Source of the DNA: UBA2991 sp965221735
Lineage (GTDB): Bacteria > Chloroflexota > Dehalococcoidia > Tepidiformales > Tepidiformaceae
Assembly: GCA_965221735.1 (NCBI GenBank)
Contig: OZ244910.1
Span: 1,364,001-1,428,000 of the forward strand
Direction of reading: 5' to 3'
Length of the DNA: 64,000 nt
The first letter of the stretch is position 1. Every line of letters begins with the position of its first letter. This document shows, one piece after another, positions 43,036-52,081 of this stretch. The notes below the pieces were generated by a model. It was not told where the DNA came from and did no database searches. It worked only from the letters and a program-made list of their open reading frames with translations. Both the position numbers and the translations under genes were made by a program.

Positions 43036-43863
43036 ATGGCTGGACTGGAACTCACGGGAGTCGAGGGCAAGGTGGCGGTGGTCACGGGCGCGGGTCGCAT
43101 GAAGAGCATCGGGCGAAGCATCGCCGTCGAGCTGGCGAAGGCCGGCGCCGACGTGGTGATCACCGGCACCGGGCGGCCGCCCGAGCGCTACCCCGACGAC
43201 GAGAAGGCGGCGGGTTGGCGCGACATCGCCTCCGTGGCCGAGGAGATCGAGGCGGAGGGCCGCCGTGCCCTGCCACTCGTGAGCGACTCGGGCGACGAGA
43301 ACTCGGTACAGGAGCTGCTCGACGCCACCCTCGCGGAGTTCGGGCGTGTGGACTTCGTCGTGAACAACGCCGGAGCCGCGCGTGGCCCCGACCGCGTGCC
43401 CGTCGTCGACATGCCCATCGACGCCTGGGACACGGTCATCCGCGTCAACCTGCGCGGCCCGTTCCTGATGTCGAAGATATTCGGGCAGCAGCTCATCGAC
43501 GCCGGCAACGGTGGCGTGATCATCAACATCTCCTCCATCGCGGGGAAGGTGCTGGGTCCGAACATGGCCGCGTACGTCGCCAGCAAGGCCGGCCTCCAGG
43601 GCATGACCGGCGGCATGGCGCGCGAGATCGGCAGGCACGGCGTCCGCGTCAACGCCATCTGCCCCGGCCTCGTCGACACCTCGCGCATGGCCGACGTGTT
43701 CGACGACCCCGACTTCGCCGCGCGCGCCTCGATGATCCCGATCGGCCGCGCCGGCCTCGGCGAGGACATCGGCTGGGCGACCGTCTACCTGTGCAGCGAC
43801 CAGGGATCGTGGATCACGGGCCAGTCGATCAACGTCTGCGGGGGCAACGCGGTCGCGCATTGA
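43036..43863 (+). CDS. Short-chain dehydrogenase/reductase
   Basis: A 275-residue protein from ATG 43036. The cofactor motif TGAGRMKSIG is at residues 17-26, NNAGAARG near 112, and the catalytic YVASK near 179. The C-terminal GQSINVCGGNAVAH is typical of the family. Its substrate is unknown. Its TGA overlaps the TTG of the PIN gene. Confidence 0.85.
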   Translation: MAGLELTGVEGKVAVVTGAGRMKSIGRSIAVELAKAGADVVITGTGRPPERYPDDEKAAGWRDIASVAEEIEAEGRRALPLVSDSGDENSVQELLDATLAEFGRVDFVVNNAGAARGPDRVPVVDMPIDAWDTVIRVNLRGPFLMSKIFGQQLIDAGNGGVIINISSIAGKVLGPNMAAYVASKAGLQGMTGGMAREIGRHGVRVNAICPGLVDTSRMADVFDDPDFAARASMIPIGRAGLGEDIGWATVYLCSDQGSWITGQSINVCGGNAVAH

Positions 43864-44303
43864 CGGACGAACGCGAGCCCCTGCGGGCGATCGTCGACAC
43901 GAACCTGCTGGTCGGGGCGCTGGCGCGCCCCGACGGATCGGCGGCGCGCATCCTGGAGCACTGGCGCGCGGGCGGCTTCGAGCACGTCGCCTCGGCGGCG
44001 ACCCTGCGGGAGGCGGAGTTGGTGGTGGGGGCGCGCTGGGTCGCGCGCATCGCCGGCAGCCGCGCTCGCGACGCGCTCCTCGCGGAGCTCCGTGAGCAAT
44101 CGCTGCTCGTCGAGGCGCCCGTGCTCGACGAGCTCACGCTCAAGGACGCAGGCGACCGGCGCCTCGTGGAGGCCGCGCACGCCGGCGGCGCGAGCTATCT
44201 CGTGACCGCCGACCGGGAGGTGCTCCTGGCGCGCGGCTACGCAGCCGTCGAGTTCGTCACGGCGGGCGAGTTCCTGCAGGCCCTCGCCGCTCGCGCCGGT
44301 TGA
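43860..44303 (+). CDS. PIN-domain protein (COG1569-like)
   Basis: A 147-residue protein from TTG 43860. AIVDTNLLVGAL carries the first Asp, REAELVVG the Glu, LTLKDAGDRRLVEAAHAGG and LVTADREVL the remaining Asps. It lacks an obvious antitoxin gene beside it, and is coupled to the SDR. A solitary PIN toxin-like gene is possible. Confidence 0.7.
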   Translation: MTDEREPLRAIVDTNLLVGALARPDGSAARILEHWRAGGFEHVASAATLREAELVVGARWVARIAGSRARDALLAELREQSLLVEAPVLDELTLKDAGDRRLVEAAHAGGASYLVTADREVLLARGYAAVEFVTAGEFLQALAARAG

Positions 44304-44352
44304 CGCGTCCCCCGGGCGCTCCTACGGTTCGCGGACCCGAGGAGGCGGACCG

Positions 44353-45276
44353 ATGACACTGAACCCGCAGGCGAAATTCCTTCTTGATCAGATGGCGGCG
44401 ATGGGCATGCCGCCGATCCACGAGCAGGAACCGGAGGCCGTGCGCGAAGCCAACCGCCTGCCACCGGCGGTGCCCGGCGCGACTATGGCGAACGTCGAGG
44501 ACCGCAACATCCCCGGTCCCGCGGGCCACATCCCCGTGCGCATCTACCGCCCGACCGACGCCGGCGACCACGCACTGCTGGTCTGGTACCACGGCGGCGG
44601 CTGGGTCATCGGCGACCTCGACGGAGCCGACGTGACCTGCCGCGAGCTGGCGGCGAAGAGCGGCTCGGTCGTCGTATCGGTCGACTACCGGCTCGCGCCC
44701 GAGCACCGCTACCCGGCGGCGCACGAGGACTGCTACGCCGCGACCGTCTGGGCGGCGGAGAACGCGGCGGATCTAGGCGCCGACGCGGGCAAGCTCGCGG
44801 TCGGCGGCGACTCGGCGGGCGGCAACCTCGCGGCGGTCGTATCCCTGCGGGCGCGCGACGAGGACGGCCCCGCGATCCGCTTCCAGCTGCTCGTCTACCC
44901 CGTGACCGACCATGACTACGGGACCGACTCGTACCGCGACAACGCGGACGGCTACCTGCTCACGCGCGACGGCATGGAGTGGTTCTGGAACCACTACCTG
45001 GGGCCGGACGCAGACGGCTCGCACCCGCATGCGTCGCCCCTGCGCGCCGAGGACCTGTCCGGGCTTCCTCCGGCGCACGTGATCACGGCCGAGTACGACC
45101 CGCTCCGGGACGAGGGCGAGGCCTTTGCGAAGCGGCTGCAGGAAGCGGGCGTGGCCGTCACGCAGACGCGCTACGCCGGCCAGATCCACGCCTTCTACGG
45201 CATGCACGGCGTCCTCGACGACGCCACCAACGCGGCCGACGAGTCGGCGGAGAAGCTGAAAGCGGCGCTGGGCTAG
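44353..45276 (+). CDS. HSL-family alpha/beta hydrolase
   Basis: A 307-residue esterase/lipase from ATG 44353. The oxyanion-hole HGGGW lies near residue 80, the nucleophile motif GDSAGGN near 153, and Asp (EYDPLRDEG) and His (GQIHAFYG) complete the triad. Members hydrolyse short-chain esters. Converges with thrS and overlaps its stop by four bases. Confidence 0.85.
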   Translation: MTLNPQAKFLLDQMAAMGMPPIHEQEPEAVREANRLPPAVPGATMANVEDRNIPGPAGHIPVRIYRPTDAGDHALLVWYHGGGWVIGDLDGADVTCRELAAKSGSVVVSVDYRLAPEHRYPAAHEDCYAATVWAAENAADLGADAGKLAVGGDSAGGNLAAVVSLRARDEDGPAIRFQLLVYPVTDHDYGTDSYRDNADGYLLTRDGMEWFWNHYLGPDADGSHPHASPLRAEDLSGLPPAHVITAEYDPLRDEGEAFAKRLQEAGVAVTQTRYAGQIHAFYGMHGVLDDATNAADESAEKLKAALG

Positions 45277-47054
45277 GGGACGAGCGCCTTCGTCTCGCGC
45301 TCCTCTTCGATGCGCGCCAGGAAGTCGGCCAGCGGAATCGCGCCGAGGTCCTCGCCGGTGCGCACGCGCACGGCGACGGTGCCCGCCTCCGCCTCGCGAT
45401 CCCCGGTGACGAGCATGTAGGGGATCTTCTGCAGCTGGGCGTGGCGGATCTTCGCGTTCATGCGCTCGCTGCGGGCGTCCACCTCGACGCGGAAGCCGGC
45501 CTCCCGGAGCTTCCCAGCCACCTCATCGGCGTAGGGCTGGTGGCGGTCGGCGATGGGGATGACGGTCGCCTGCACGGGCGCGAGCCAGAGCGGGAAGGCG
45601 CCGCCGAAGTGCTCGATGAGCACGCCCATGAAGCGCTCGGTGGCGCCGGTGACGGCCTGGTGGAGCATGACAGGCGTGTGCTCCTTCCCGTCCTCGCCGG
45701 TGTAGGCGCACCCCAGGCGCCCCGGCTGGATGAAGTCGACCTGGATGGTCGAGAGCTGCCACTCGCGGCCGAGCACGTCCTTCGCGATGAAGTCCGCCTT
45801 GGGGCCGTAGAAGGCCGCCTCGCCTTCCTCCTCGTTGAACTCCAGGCCCGACGCCTCCATCGCGTTCCGCAGGGCCGTGACGGCCTGCTCCCACTGCTCG
45901 GGCGCGTCGACGAACTTGCCGTCGCCGCCCGTGTCGGGCAGGGAGAGGGCGACCCGGTAGTCAGTGAGGCCGTAGGTCTCGAACGCTTCCCGCACGAGCG
46001 AGAGGCCGAGGGCGAACTCCTCCTGGATCTGGTCGGGGGTGCAGAACACGTGGATGTCGTCCTGGGTGAGGGAGCGCACGCGCGTGAGGCCGTTGAGCTC
46101 GCCCGACTTCTCGTAGCGGTAGAGCGTGGCGAATTCGGCGTAGCGCAGGGGCAGGTCGCGGTAGCTGTGGGGTTCCGCATTGAAGAGCATCATGTGCGAG
46201 GGGCAGTTCATCGGCTTCAGGAGGAACTCGGTCTCGCCGTCGACCATCGGCGGGAACATCGCGTCGGCGTAGTGCTCGCGGTGGCCGGAGCGTTCGTAGA
46301 GCTGGCCTTTCACCACGTTGGCCGTCCAGACGTGCTGATGGCCGGCGCGCTCCTGCAGCTCGCGCACGTAGCTCTCCATCAGGTGGCGCACCGTTTCGCC
46401 CTTCGGCAGGAAGAGGGGGATGCCCTGCCCGACGACGTCGGAGAAGGTGAACAGCCCGAGCTCGCGGCCGACGCGTCGGTGGTCGCGCTTGCGCGCTTCC
46501 TCGAGCTGCCGTTCGTAGGCCTCGAGCTCCTCCTGCGTTTCGAAGAGCGCGCCGTAGACTCGCTGGAGCTGGGGGTTGTTCTCGTCGCCGCGCCAGTAGG
46601 CGCCCGCGATGCTCATCAGCTTGAAGGCGGGAATCTCGCCGGTGTGGTTCACGTGGCCGCCGCGGCAGAGATCGGTGAACTCGCCGTGCGTGCACTGCGT
46701 GATGGCCTCGTCATCAAGCTCCTCGATGAGCTCGAGCTTGAAGGGCTGGTCGGCCCATTGCTCCAGGGCCTCCTCACGGGTGATGGAGGACATCTGGAAG
46801 GGGAGACGCCGGCCGATCGACTTCCTCATGCGGCGGCGGAGCCACTTCAGGTCCTCCTGGGTGAGGGCGCGGGGGAGCAGGAAATCGTAGTAGAAGCCGG
46901 TGGCGGTGGGCGGGCCGATGCCGATCTCGGCCTCGGGCATGAGCTCGACCATGGCCTCGGCGAGCACGTGCGCCGCCGAGTGGCGCATACGCTCAAGCCG
47001 GTCCTCCCGCGGGAGTTCGGCAAGGTCGACGTGGTGTTCGATGAGTTCTGGCAT
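45273..47054 (-). CDS. thrS: Threonyl-tRNA synthetase
   Basis: A 593-residue enzyme that charges tRNA-Thr. ATG 47054 gives a protein without the usual N-terminal TGS domain. The editing domain has HSAAH and CRGGHV. The catalytic core has MNCPSHM (zinc-binding Cys), GELNGLTRVR and DDIHVFC, and the anticodon domain follows. A T-box leader lies directly upstream (47055-47327). Longer frames to 47180 read through that leader, so they are not used as starts. Confidence 0.95.
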   Translation of the reverse strand: MPELIEHHVDLAELPREDRLERMRHSAAHVLAEAMVELMPEAEIGIGPPTATGFYYDFLLPRALTQEDLKWLRRRMRKSIGRRLPFQMSSITREEALEQWADQPFKLELIEELDDEAITQCTHGEFTDLCRGGHVNHTGEIPAFKLMSIAGAYWRGDENNPQLQRVYGALFETQEELEAYERQLEEARKRDHRRVGRELGLFTFSDVVGQGIPLFLPKGETVRHLMESYVRELQERAGHQHVWTANVVKGQLYERSGHREHYADAMFPPMVDGETEFLLKPMNCPSHMMLFNAEPHSYRDLPLRYAEFATLYRYEKSGELNGLTRVRSLTQDDIHVFCTPDQIQEEFALGLSLVREAFETYGLTDYRVALSLPDTGGDGKFVDAPEQWEQAVTALRNAMEASGLEFNEEEGEAAFYGPKADFIAKDVLGREWQLSTIQVDFIQPGRLGCAYTGEDGKEHTPVMLHQAVTGATERFMGVLIEHFGGAFPLWLAPVQATVIPIADRHQPYADEVAGKLREAGFRVEVDARSERMNAKIRHAQLQKIPYMLVTGDREAEAGTVAVRVRTGEDLGAIPLADFLARIEEERETKALVP

Positions 47055-47327
47055 GGCTGGGATTCCCCCGGACGTTTTCGCGCCTGTTCCAGGGACGGCG
47101 CGCGACCGTGGTCCCACCCTGATTTCCCGCTCGGCCGCCTGGCGAACGAGCGGGCTCGTGGTGGCCGGTAACGGGGCCAACCGTGCGCGCCTATCCGCCG
47201 GGGGCTTCGGGCGCAGGCTCGCGGGTGGTATTCGCCGCCGGGCGCCGCGCTTCCAGCCAGGGCGCGGCTCTCTGCGGGTGGTGGCTACTCGTCCCGGTCG
47301 TCGCCTCTCGTATCTGCGACTGTGCTG
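47055..47327 (-). promoter_or_regulatory. T-box leader of thrS
   Basis: About 270 bases upstream of thrS carry the T-box hallmark CAGGGTGGGACCACGG on the minus strand (47106-47121 in plus coordinates). The promoter is probably TATACT at 47334-47339. A TACCACC stretch with candidate specifier ACC (Thr) lies near 47224-47230. The leader likely senses uncharged tRNA-Thr and controls the gene by antitermination or translation. The specifier assignment is tentative. Confidence 0.75.
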
Positions 47328-47366
47328 CTTCGAGTATAGCCAGCGCTGCGGAGGGGTCGAGGGGGG

Positions 47367-47927
47367 TCAGAAACCGCCGTTGCCCGCGTAGACCCAGACC
47401 AGGATGGCGACAACCGCAATCGCTCCCCATATGCGCCGTTTGCGTCGGCTGCGGATGACGCCACCAATCTCGCGGGCGAGGAGGCGGCCGAGGCCGCTTC
47501 GCCTTTGGCGGCCGTAGCGGCGTCGCCGGTAGGAATCCCTTCGGCGAGCGCGACCGGGTGAGCGCAGTGAGGGGTTGGCAAAGGGTTTTGGCAGGAGACC
47601 GGTGTAGTCGCGGAAGGCTGGATGCCGCGCGTCGCGTAGCCCTTTCAACTCAGCCTCGAAGCTCGCCGCCGCCTTCCTCTTCGGGAAGGGACCAGACTTC
47701 CATGCCAGGGTTGGGCTGCCACCCGCCGTGGATGCTGTCTCTCCAGCCTGGTGCTCGCGGATACGTCGGTCGATGTTCACAGTGTGGCCGACATAATGAC
47801 CGTAATCGGTGTCGAGGACGTAGACGTAGAACCGCCGGTTTGGGTCGGCGGCGTCTCGGAGATCCTGCTCGTAACCGAGGTCTTCCGGCTCGTAGTACCT
47901 GCGACGTCTACGCATACAGCCGGGCAT
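47367..47927 (-). CDS. GIY-YIG protein with C-terminal membrane helix
   Basis: A 186-residue protein starting at ATG 47927. RFYVYVLDTDYGHYVGHTVN holds the GIY-YIG core, followed by IDRRIREHQ. A basic Arg-rich linker leads to a C-terminal hydrophobic helix (IWGAIAVVAILVWVYAG). A nuclease anchored at the membrane would be unusual. It stands alone upstream of thrS. Confidence 0.65.
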   Translation of the reverse strand: MPGCMRRRRRYYEPEDLGYEQDLRDAADPNRRFYVYVLDTDYGHYVGHTVNIDRRIREHQAGETASTAGGSPTLAWKSGPFPKRKAAASFEAELKGLRDARHPAFRDYTGLLPKPFANPSLRSPGRARRRDSYRRRRYGRQRRSGLGRLLAREIGGVIRSRRKRRIWGAIAVVAILVWVYAGNGGF

Positions 47928-48000
47928 TATGCCAAGCCGAGATTGTTCGTGACGCGGCGGGAGCGTGCCAGCGCGAAACGCGCTAGGCTGAACACTCCGT

Positions 48001-48077
48001 GGGCGGTTAGCTCAGATGGTTAGAGCGCTGCGTTGACATCGCAGAGGTCACTGGTTCGAATCCAGTATCGCCCACCA
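48001..48077 (+). tRNA. tRNA-Val (GAC)
   Basis: A cloverleaf with acceptor GGGCGGT/ATCGCCC, D arm GCTCAGATGGTTAGAGC, anticodon loop TTGACAT between CTGCG and CGCAG, T arm CACTGGTTCGAATCCAGT, and encoded CCA. Confidence 0.95.
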
Positions 48078-48203
48078 CTTCCGGCCATGGCGTCCTGTGC
48101 CGCGGCGAACCCTCCGAGTGCATACTTGTCCTCAAACGAGGCGCGCCTCATGTCTGGCAACGGACTGCGCCTGAAGTGAGCGTCGTCGAGCAGGCAATCT
48201 GAG

Positions 48204-48983
48204 ATGACCTACGCTTTCGGAGACACCGACCTGGCTGCCAGGCGGCTCGCGCTGCTCGCCGAGACCTTCGCCCGGTCCTCACGGACCTTCATGGTCGAGG
48301 CGGCCCATACGGGACTGCGGCTGGCCGCGGACCTCGGTTGCGGCCCCGGCTACTCGACCCACCTGCTGGCCGGCACTCTGGAGCCCGCCCACACCGTAGG
48401 CCTGGACAACTCCGAGAGCTTCCTCGACCTCGCGCGCCCCACCGCCTCCGACAAGGTCTCGTTCCGCCGCCACGACATCACGACCGGCCCCTTCCCGTCC
48501 GGCCCGTATGACCTGCTCTTCAGCCGCTTCGAGCTGACCCATCTGCAGCGCCCCGAGGCCGTGATCGAGTTGTGGGGAGGGCAGCTTGCCGTGGGTGGAC
48601 GTCTGCTCATGGAGGAGGTCGAGTACATCGGAACGACCCATCCCGTGTTCACTTCGTACCTGGAAATCCAGCAGGCAATGCTGACCGGGCAGGGCAACTC
48701 CCTCTACATCGGCCCCGTGCTCGACGCAGTCCCCGACCCCGCCGCGCTGAGGCGCCGCTCCAGCAACGTCCAGACTGCCCCAATCCCCGCTGATCGCGCC
48801 GCCGCGATGTTCCGCATGAACCTGGGCGTCTGGAGACACAATGACTTCGTCCGGCGCACCTTCGACCCCTCGGATCTCGACGACCTCGAAAGCGCCCTGG
48901 CCGCCATCGAATCCGGCCGCTCCGCCGTTAGCTCCGTGGAGTGGGGCCTCCGTCGCGTGGTCATGGATCGCGTAGATCGCTGA
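48204..48983 (+). CDS. SAM-dependent methyltransferase (class I)
   Basis: A 259-residue protein from ATG 48204. LAADLGCGPGYSTHLLA is the SAM-binding motif I, VGLDNSESFLDLA motif II and GPYDLLFSRFELTHL the acidic-loop region. The substrate is unknown. It lies between tRNA-Val(GAC) and a tRNA 3'-end-like sequence, which could mean that it entered with a small integrated element. Confidence 0.85.
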   Translation: MTYAFGDTDLAARRLALLAETFARSSRTFMVEAAHTGLRLAADLGCGPGYSTHLLAGTLEPAHTVGLDNSESFLDLARPTASDKVSFRRHDITTGPFPSGPYDLLFSRFELTHLQRPEAVIELWGGQLAVGGRLLMEEVEYIGTTHPVFTSYLEIQQAMLTGQGNSLYIGPVLDAVPDPAALRRRSSNVQTAPIPADRAAAMFRMNLGVWRHNDFVRRTFDPSDLDDLESALAAIESGRSAVSSVEWGLRRVVMDRVDR

Positions 48984-49039
48984 ACGCGACTTCGCGTGTC
49001 CGGGCTTCGGTGTGGAACAGGCGTGTTGGCTGTAACACC

Positions 49040-49083
49040 CGTCGACAACTCAGGACCACTGGTTCGAATCCAGGATCGGAAGC
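49040..49083 (+). repeat. tRNA 3'-end-like fragment
   Basis: CACTGGTTCGAATCCAG at 49057-49073 is identical to the T arm of tRNA-Val(GAC) at 48049-48065, and ATCGGAA follows where an acceptor strand would stand. No matching 5' half forms a cloverleaf; the nearby pair CGGGCTTC/GAAGCCCG (49001-49008 and 49079-49086) is spaced wrongly for a tRNA. Best read as an attachment-site scar or tRNA remnant. Confidence 0.45.
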
Positions 49084-49089
49084 CCGCGC

Positions 49090-49827
49090 TCAAAAGCCGA
49101 GGCCGCTGTAGTCGCCGTCCAGGATCAGGCGGACGGAGACGTACAACCCCAGCATCGGCATCAATATCCAGATGGCGTTCAGGCTGAAGATGTACGTGTA
49201 GAACTCTCGTCTCGTGATGCGGGTTTGCTTCCGTCCCACGAAGAAGCTCACCAGGTAGAGCGAGGACGCGTACACCCACTGCCAGAAGAGCATCGCCCCG
49301 AGAATGCCGGCGGCGACGGCCGGCAGAAGCCCGCCGGCATAGGTCACATAGAGAATCAAGGTCGGTGCAGGTGTGGCGAACCCGTTCGCAATGTCGATGT
49401 TGAAGCCGTACGTATTGCGATCTGCATACGCCGAATCAAACATCGAGTAGGTCGCCCAGACGTCCGCCCAGACCGTCGGAGAGAGGATCCGGTTGAGCGG
49501 CACGCTGGTCGTGAGGAACTCCAAGGCGGGGGTCTTGCCGGTGTCGTCCCACCGCCTGCGCCAGAATTCCGCACGCTCCTCGATGTAGTCCCTGCGGAAG
49601 AACAGGCACATCTCCCAGTAGCAGATCACGAGACTGATCGAGAAGAACAGGGTGAGCAGGGCCTGGAAGACGTCGAGGTCGCCGTGGAGGAGGTAGCGAA
49701 CGCCAATGCCGGGCAGCGCCAGGAGTCCGACCGCCACGACGGTGATCACACAGGCCGGCGCCCCCCACCGGTGCGTTCGCCCCCCTCCGACATCCGGGTC
49801 CGCGGGAGCGGAGTTGCTTCCATTCAC
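49090..49827 (-). CDS. Polytopic membrane protein of unknown function
   Basis: A 245-residue protein starting at ATG 49827. About six hydrophobic segments are visible, e.g. VITVVAVGLLALPGIGV, LLTLFFSISLVICYW, LILYVTYAGGLLPAV, LGAMLFWQWVYASSLYLV and FSLNAIWILMPMLGLYV. No family is recognised. Confidence 0.65.
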   Translation of the reverse strand: MNGSNSAPADPDVGGGRTHRWGAPACVITVVAVGLLALPGIGVRYLLHGDLDVFQALLTLFFSISLVICYWEMCLFFRRDYIEERAEFWRRRWDDTGKTPALEFLTTSVPLNRILSPTVWADVWATYSMFDSAYADRNTYGFNIDIANGFATPAPTLILYVTYAGGLLPAVAAGILGAMLFWQWVYASSLYLVSFFVGRKQTRITRREFYTYIFSLNAIWILMPMLGLYVSVRLILDGDYSGLGF

Positions 49828-50006
49828 TACTGGCGTCCTCGTCGCCCCGATCCAAGGCTGTATCTTACGGACGGTTGGGCGGCCACAGGCTGAGCAGTAC
49901 CTCGAAGGTGGTGCTGCCTACCGTTAGGTCAGGCCCACCGGGCCCTGCGCTCCCGCGCGGGATGCCCACGCAGAGATGGAGGGCGGCGAGAGGGGGAGCC
50001 GCGCTT

Positions 50007-51374
50007 ATGAGCAGCGGGCGGGTCATCATCGTCGGTGGCGGATTCGCCGGGCTCAGCGCCGCCTACACGCTCATGAAGCGGGGCATCACTCCCCTCCTGC
50101 TCGAGGCCGGGGACCGTGTGGGCGGGCGTGGCAAGGGCGAGACGGTGGACGGGTTCTCCCTCGACATGGGCGCGTTCGTCTTCACCTCCACCTACGACAC
50201 CGCCTTCCGTCTGTGTGAAGAGCTGGGGCTGACGCTCGTGCCTTCGCAGATGAAGTTCGGCCACTACCGCAACGGCCGGTGGGTCACCACGAAGCCGGAT
50301 CAGTCGCTCTGGAATTTCGTGCGGCACCTGCGGACGGCCGTCACCATGGGTTTCCTCTCGCCCTCGGGCATGCGCGCCGCGTCGCGGGTGATGCGGCAGA
50401 TGTACCGCGAGGAGCCCTACCTGAGCTTCGCCAGCGACAGCCGTCTCGCCGAGTTGGACGACGATGAGACCTACGGCGAGTACCTGGAGAGGCTCGGCGT
50501 GCCCGAGAGCCTGCGGATGACCCTCGGGGGACCTCTCAAGATGATCCTGGGCGACCCGGAGCCGGCAGGGCAGGCGCTGATGCGGGCGTACATCGGCGAA
50601 ACGATGCTCAGTAGCGGCAGGGTGTTCATGCCCGAGCGGGGCATCGGCTCCCTGAGCGCGGCGCTTGCCGCCCGCTGCTCCGATGCGACTCGCGTTTCGA
50701 CTCCCGTCAGGAGAATCGTCGTCGAAGGCGGCGCGGCGACCGGTGTCGTTGCCGACGGCGAGACCATCGAGGCCGATGCGGTCATCTGCGCCGTCCCCGG
50801 CACGAAGGTTGCGGGGCTCATCCCCGAGCTGCCCGAGGCGACTCAGCGCGCGCTTGGCGCCGTCAGCTACTCAACCGGTTGCCGGGTGGTGATAGGCCTC
50901 GACCACTCCCCGCTGCCACCCGGCTGGCACGGCGCGCTCTTCCCGGAAGACGACGACACCCCGCTCCTGCTGGACCGGTCCGTCTTCCTGCCTGCCTGCG
51001 CGCCGCCCGGCAAGAGCCTTCTCGACCTGCTCATTGGGCGTGACCGCGCCAGGGAGCTCATCCCGCTCGCCGACGAGGAGATCAAGCGCGAGTTGTTGGG
51101 CGCCGCTCGCCGCAAGGCGCCGCCGGGCTCCGCCCTTCCCGAGGGCGACGAGGGTCTGTTCTACCGCGTATACCGCTGGGAAGAGGCCCTGTGCATGGGG
51201 ACGCCGGGGATGCTCGTCGCGCTGGCGCACGTCCCCGAACAGCTGGCCGGACACATCGACAGCCTCTTCCTGGCGGGCGACTACATGGGCATACCGTCGG
51301 TCAACGGCGCCCTCTCCAGTGGCGAGAGCGCCGCGAACCACGCCGCCGACCTGTTGGCGTCCCGCGCCAACTAG
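50007..51374 (+). CDS. FAD-dependent amine oxidase family protein
   Basis: A 455-residue protein from ATG 50007. The N-terminal VIIVGGGFAGLSAAYTL and LLEAGDRVGGRGKG bind FAD. The C-terminal FLAGDYMGIPSVNGALSSGE is the second FAD segment of the amine oxidase/protoporphyrinogen oxidase/phytoene desaturase group. Substrate unknown, and no heme or carotenoid genes are nearby. Confidence 0.8.
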   Translation: MSSGRVIIVGGGFAGLSAAYTLMKRGITPLLLEAGDRVGGRGKGETVDGFSLDMGAFVFTSTYDTAFRLCEELGLTLVPSQMKFGHYRNGRWVTTKPDQSLWNFVRHLRTAVTMGFLSPSGMRAASRVMRQMYREEPYLSFASDSRLAELDDDETYGEYLERLGVPESLRMTLGGPLKMILGDPEPAGQALMRAYIGETMLSSGRVFMPERGIGSLSAALAARCSDATRVSTPVRRIVVEGGAATGVVADGETIEADAVICAVPGTKVAGLIPELPEATQRALGAVSYSTGCRVVIGLDHSPLPPGWHGALFPEDDDTPLLLDRSVFLPACAPPGKSLLDLLIGRDRARELIPLADEEIKRELLGAARRKAPPGSALPEGDEGLFYRVYRWEEALCMGTPGMLVALAHVPEQLAGHIDSLFLAGDYMGIPSVNGALSSGESAANHAADLLASRAN

Positions 51375-51408
51375 ACCGGGCGTCGCAAGAGCGGAGTGGA
51401 TCGAGGCA

Positions 51409-51879
51409 ATGGTGGACAAAGGGTCGGGGGAGTCGGCGAAGGCCTCGGAGTGGGCGATCCCCCGGAACCCCGACGGCACGCCCGTGCTCCTCTCGGGCGG
51501 CAACCCCCAGGTCCCGAAGGGGGACGGCGACGCCCCGGTGCAGGCATACATCGCGGCCATGCCGGACTGGAAGCGCGACGTGGGCCGCCGCCTTGATGCG
51601 CTCATCGAGGGCGCCGTGCCCGGCGCACGCAAGGCCGTCCGCTGGAACTCCCCCTGGTACGGCGTGGAGGGGCAGGGCTGGTTCGTCAGCTATCACGTCT
51701 TCAAGCGGTACGTGAAGGTGACCTTCCTGAATGGGAGTTCCCTGAGTCCCGTTCCACCCGGCTCCGGCAAGGATCCTGACTCGCGCTGGGTCGATGTCTA
51801 CGAGGGCGAGCTGGACGAGGAGCAGATGGCCGCCTGGATCCGGCAGGCCGCCTCCCGGCCCGGCTGGGACGGGTTCTGA
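51409..51879 (+). CDS. DUF1801 protein
   Basis: A 156-residue protein from ATG 51409, 34 bases after the amine oxidase. VQAYIAAMPDWKRDVGRRLD, then GARKAVRWNSPWYGVEGQGW and VKVTFLNGSSL fit the DUF1801 (YdhG-like) domain. Function is unknown. Confidence 0.75.
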   Translation: MVDKGSGESAKASEWAIPRNPDGTPVLLSGGNPQVPKGDGDAPVQAYIAAMPDWKRDVGRRLDALIEGAVPGARKAVRWNSPWYGVEGQGWFVSYHVFKRYVKVTFLNGSSLSPVPPGSGKDPDSRWVDVYEGELDEEQMAAWIRQAASRPGWDGF

Positions 51880-52081
51880 CGGACCGGGCAGCGGAGCGGC
51901 GGCTGGCCGGCCGCCTCTGTTCAGTGCGGGGCGGGAGCCAAACGACAGGTGGTATCGTGAGACTTGCCCGCATGCGGGCTCCGTAGTCCGGATATGTGCT
52001 CAGTAGCCCAACACAGACCGAACCCTCACTTCCGGAGGGAGCAGAGAACTCCAACGTCGTGCGGGCGGCTCAATCGGCGCG

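Noticed and set aside
44979..47171. A 730-residue open frame on the plus strand across thrS.
   Set aside because: It is the antisense of thrS, whose motifs are unmistakable, and has no recognisable protein signal of its own.
49001..49086. A complete tRNA gene from the pair CGGGCTTC/GAAGCCCG.
   Set aside because: The T arm is spaced four bases wrongly and no anticodon arm forms; it is reported as a fragment only.
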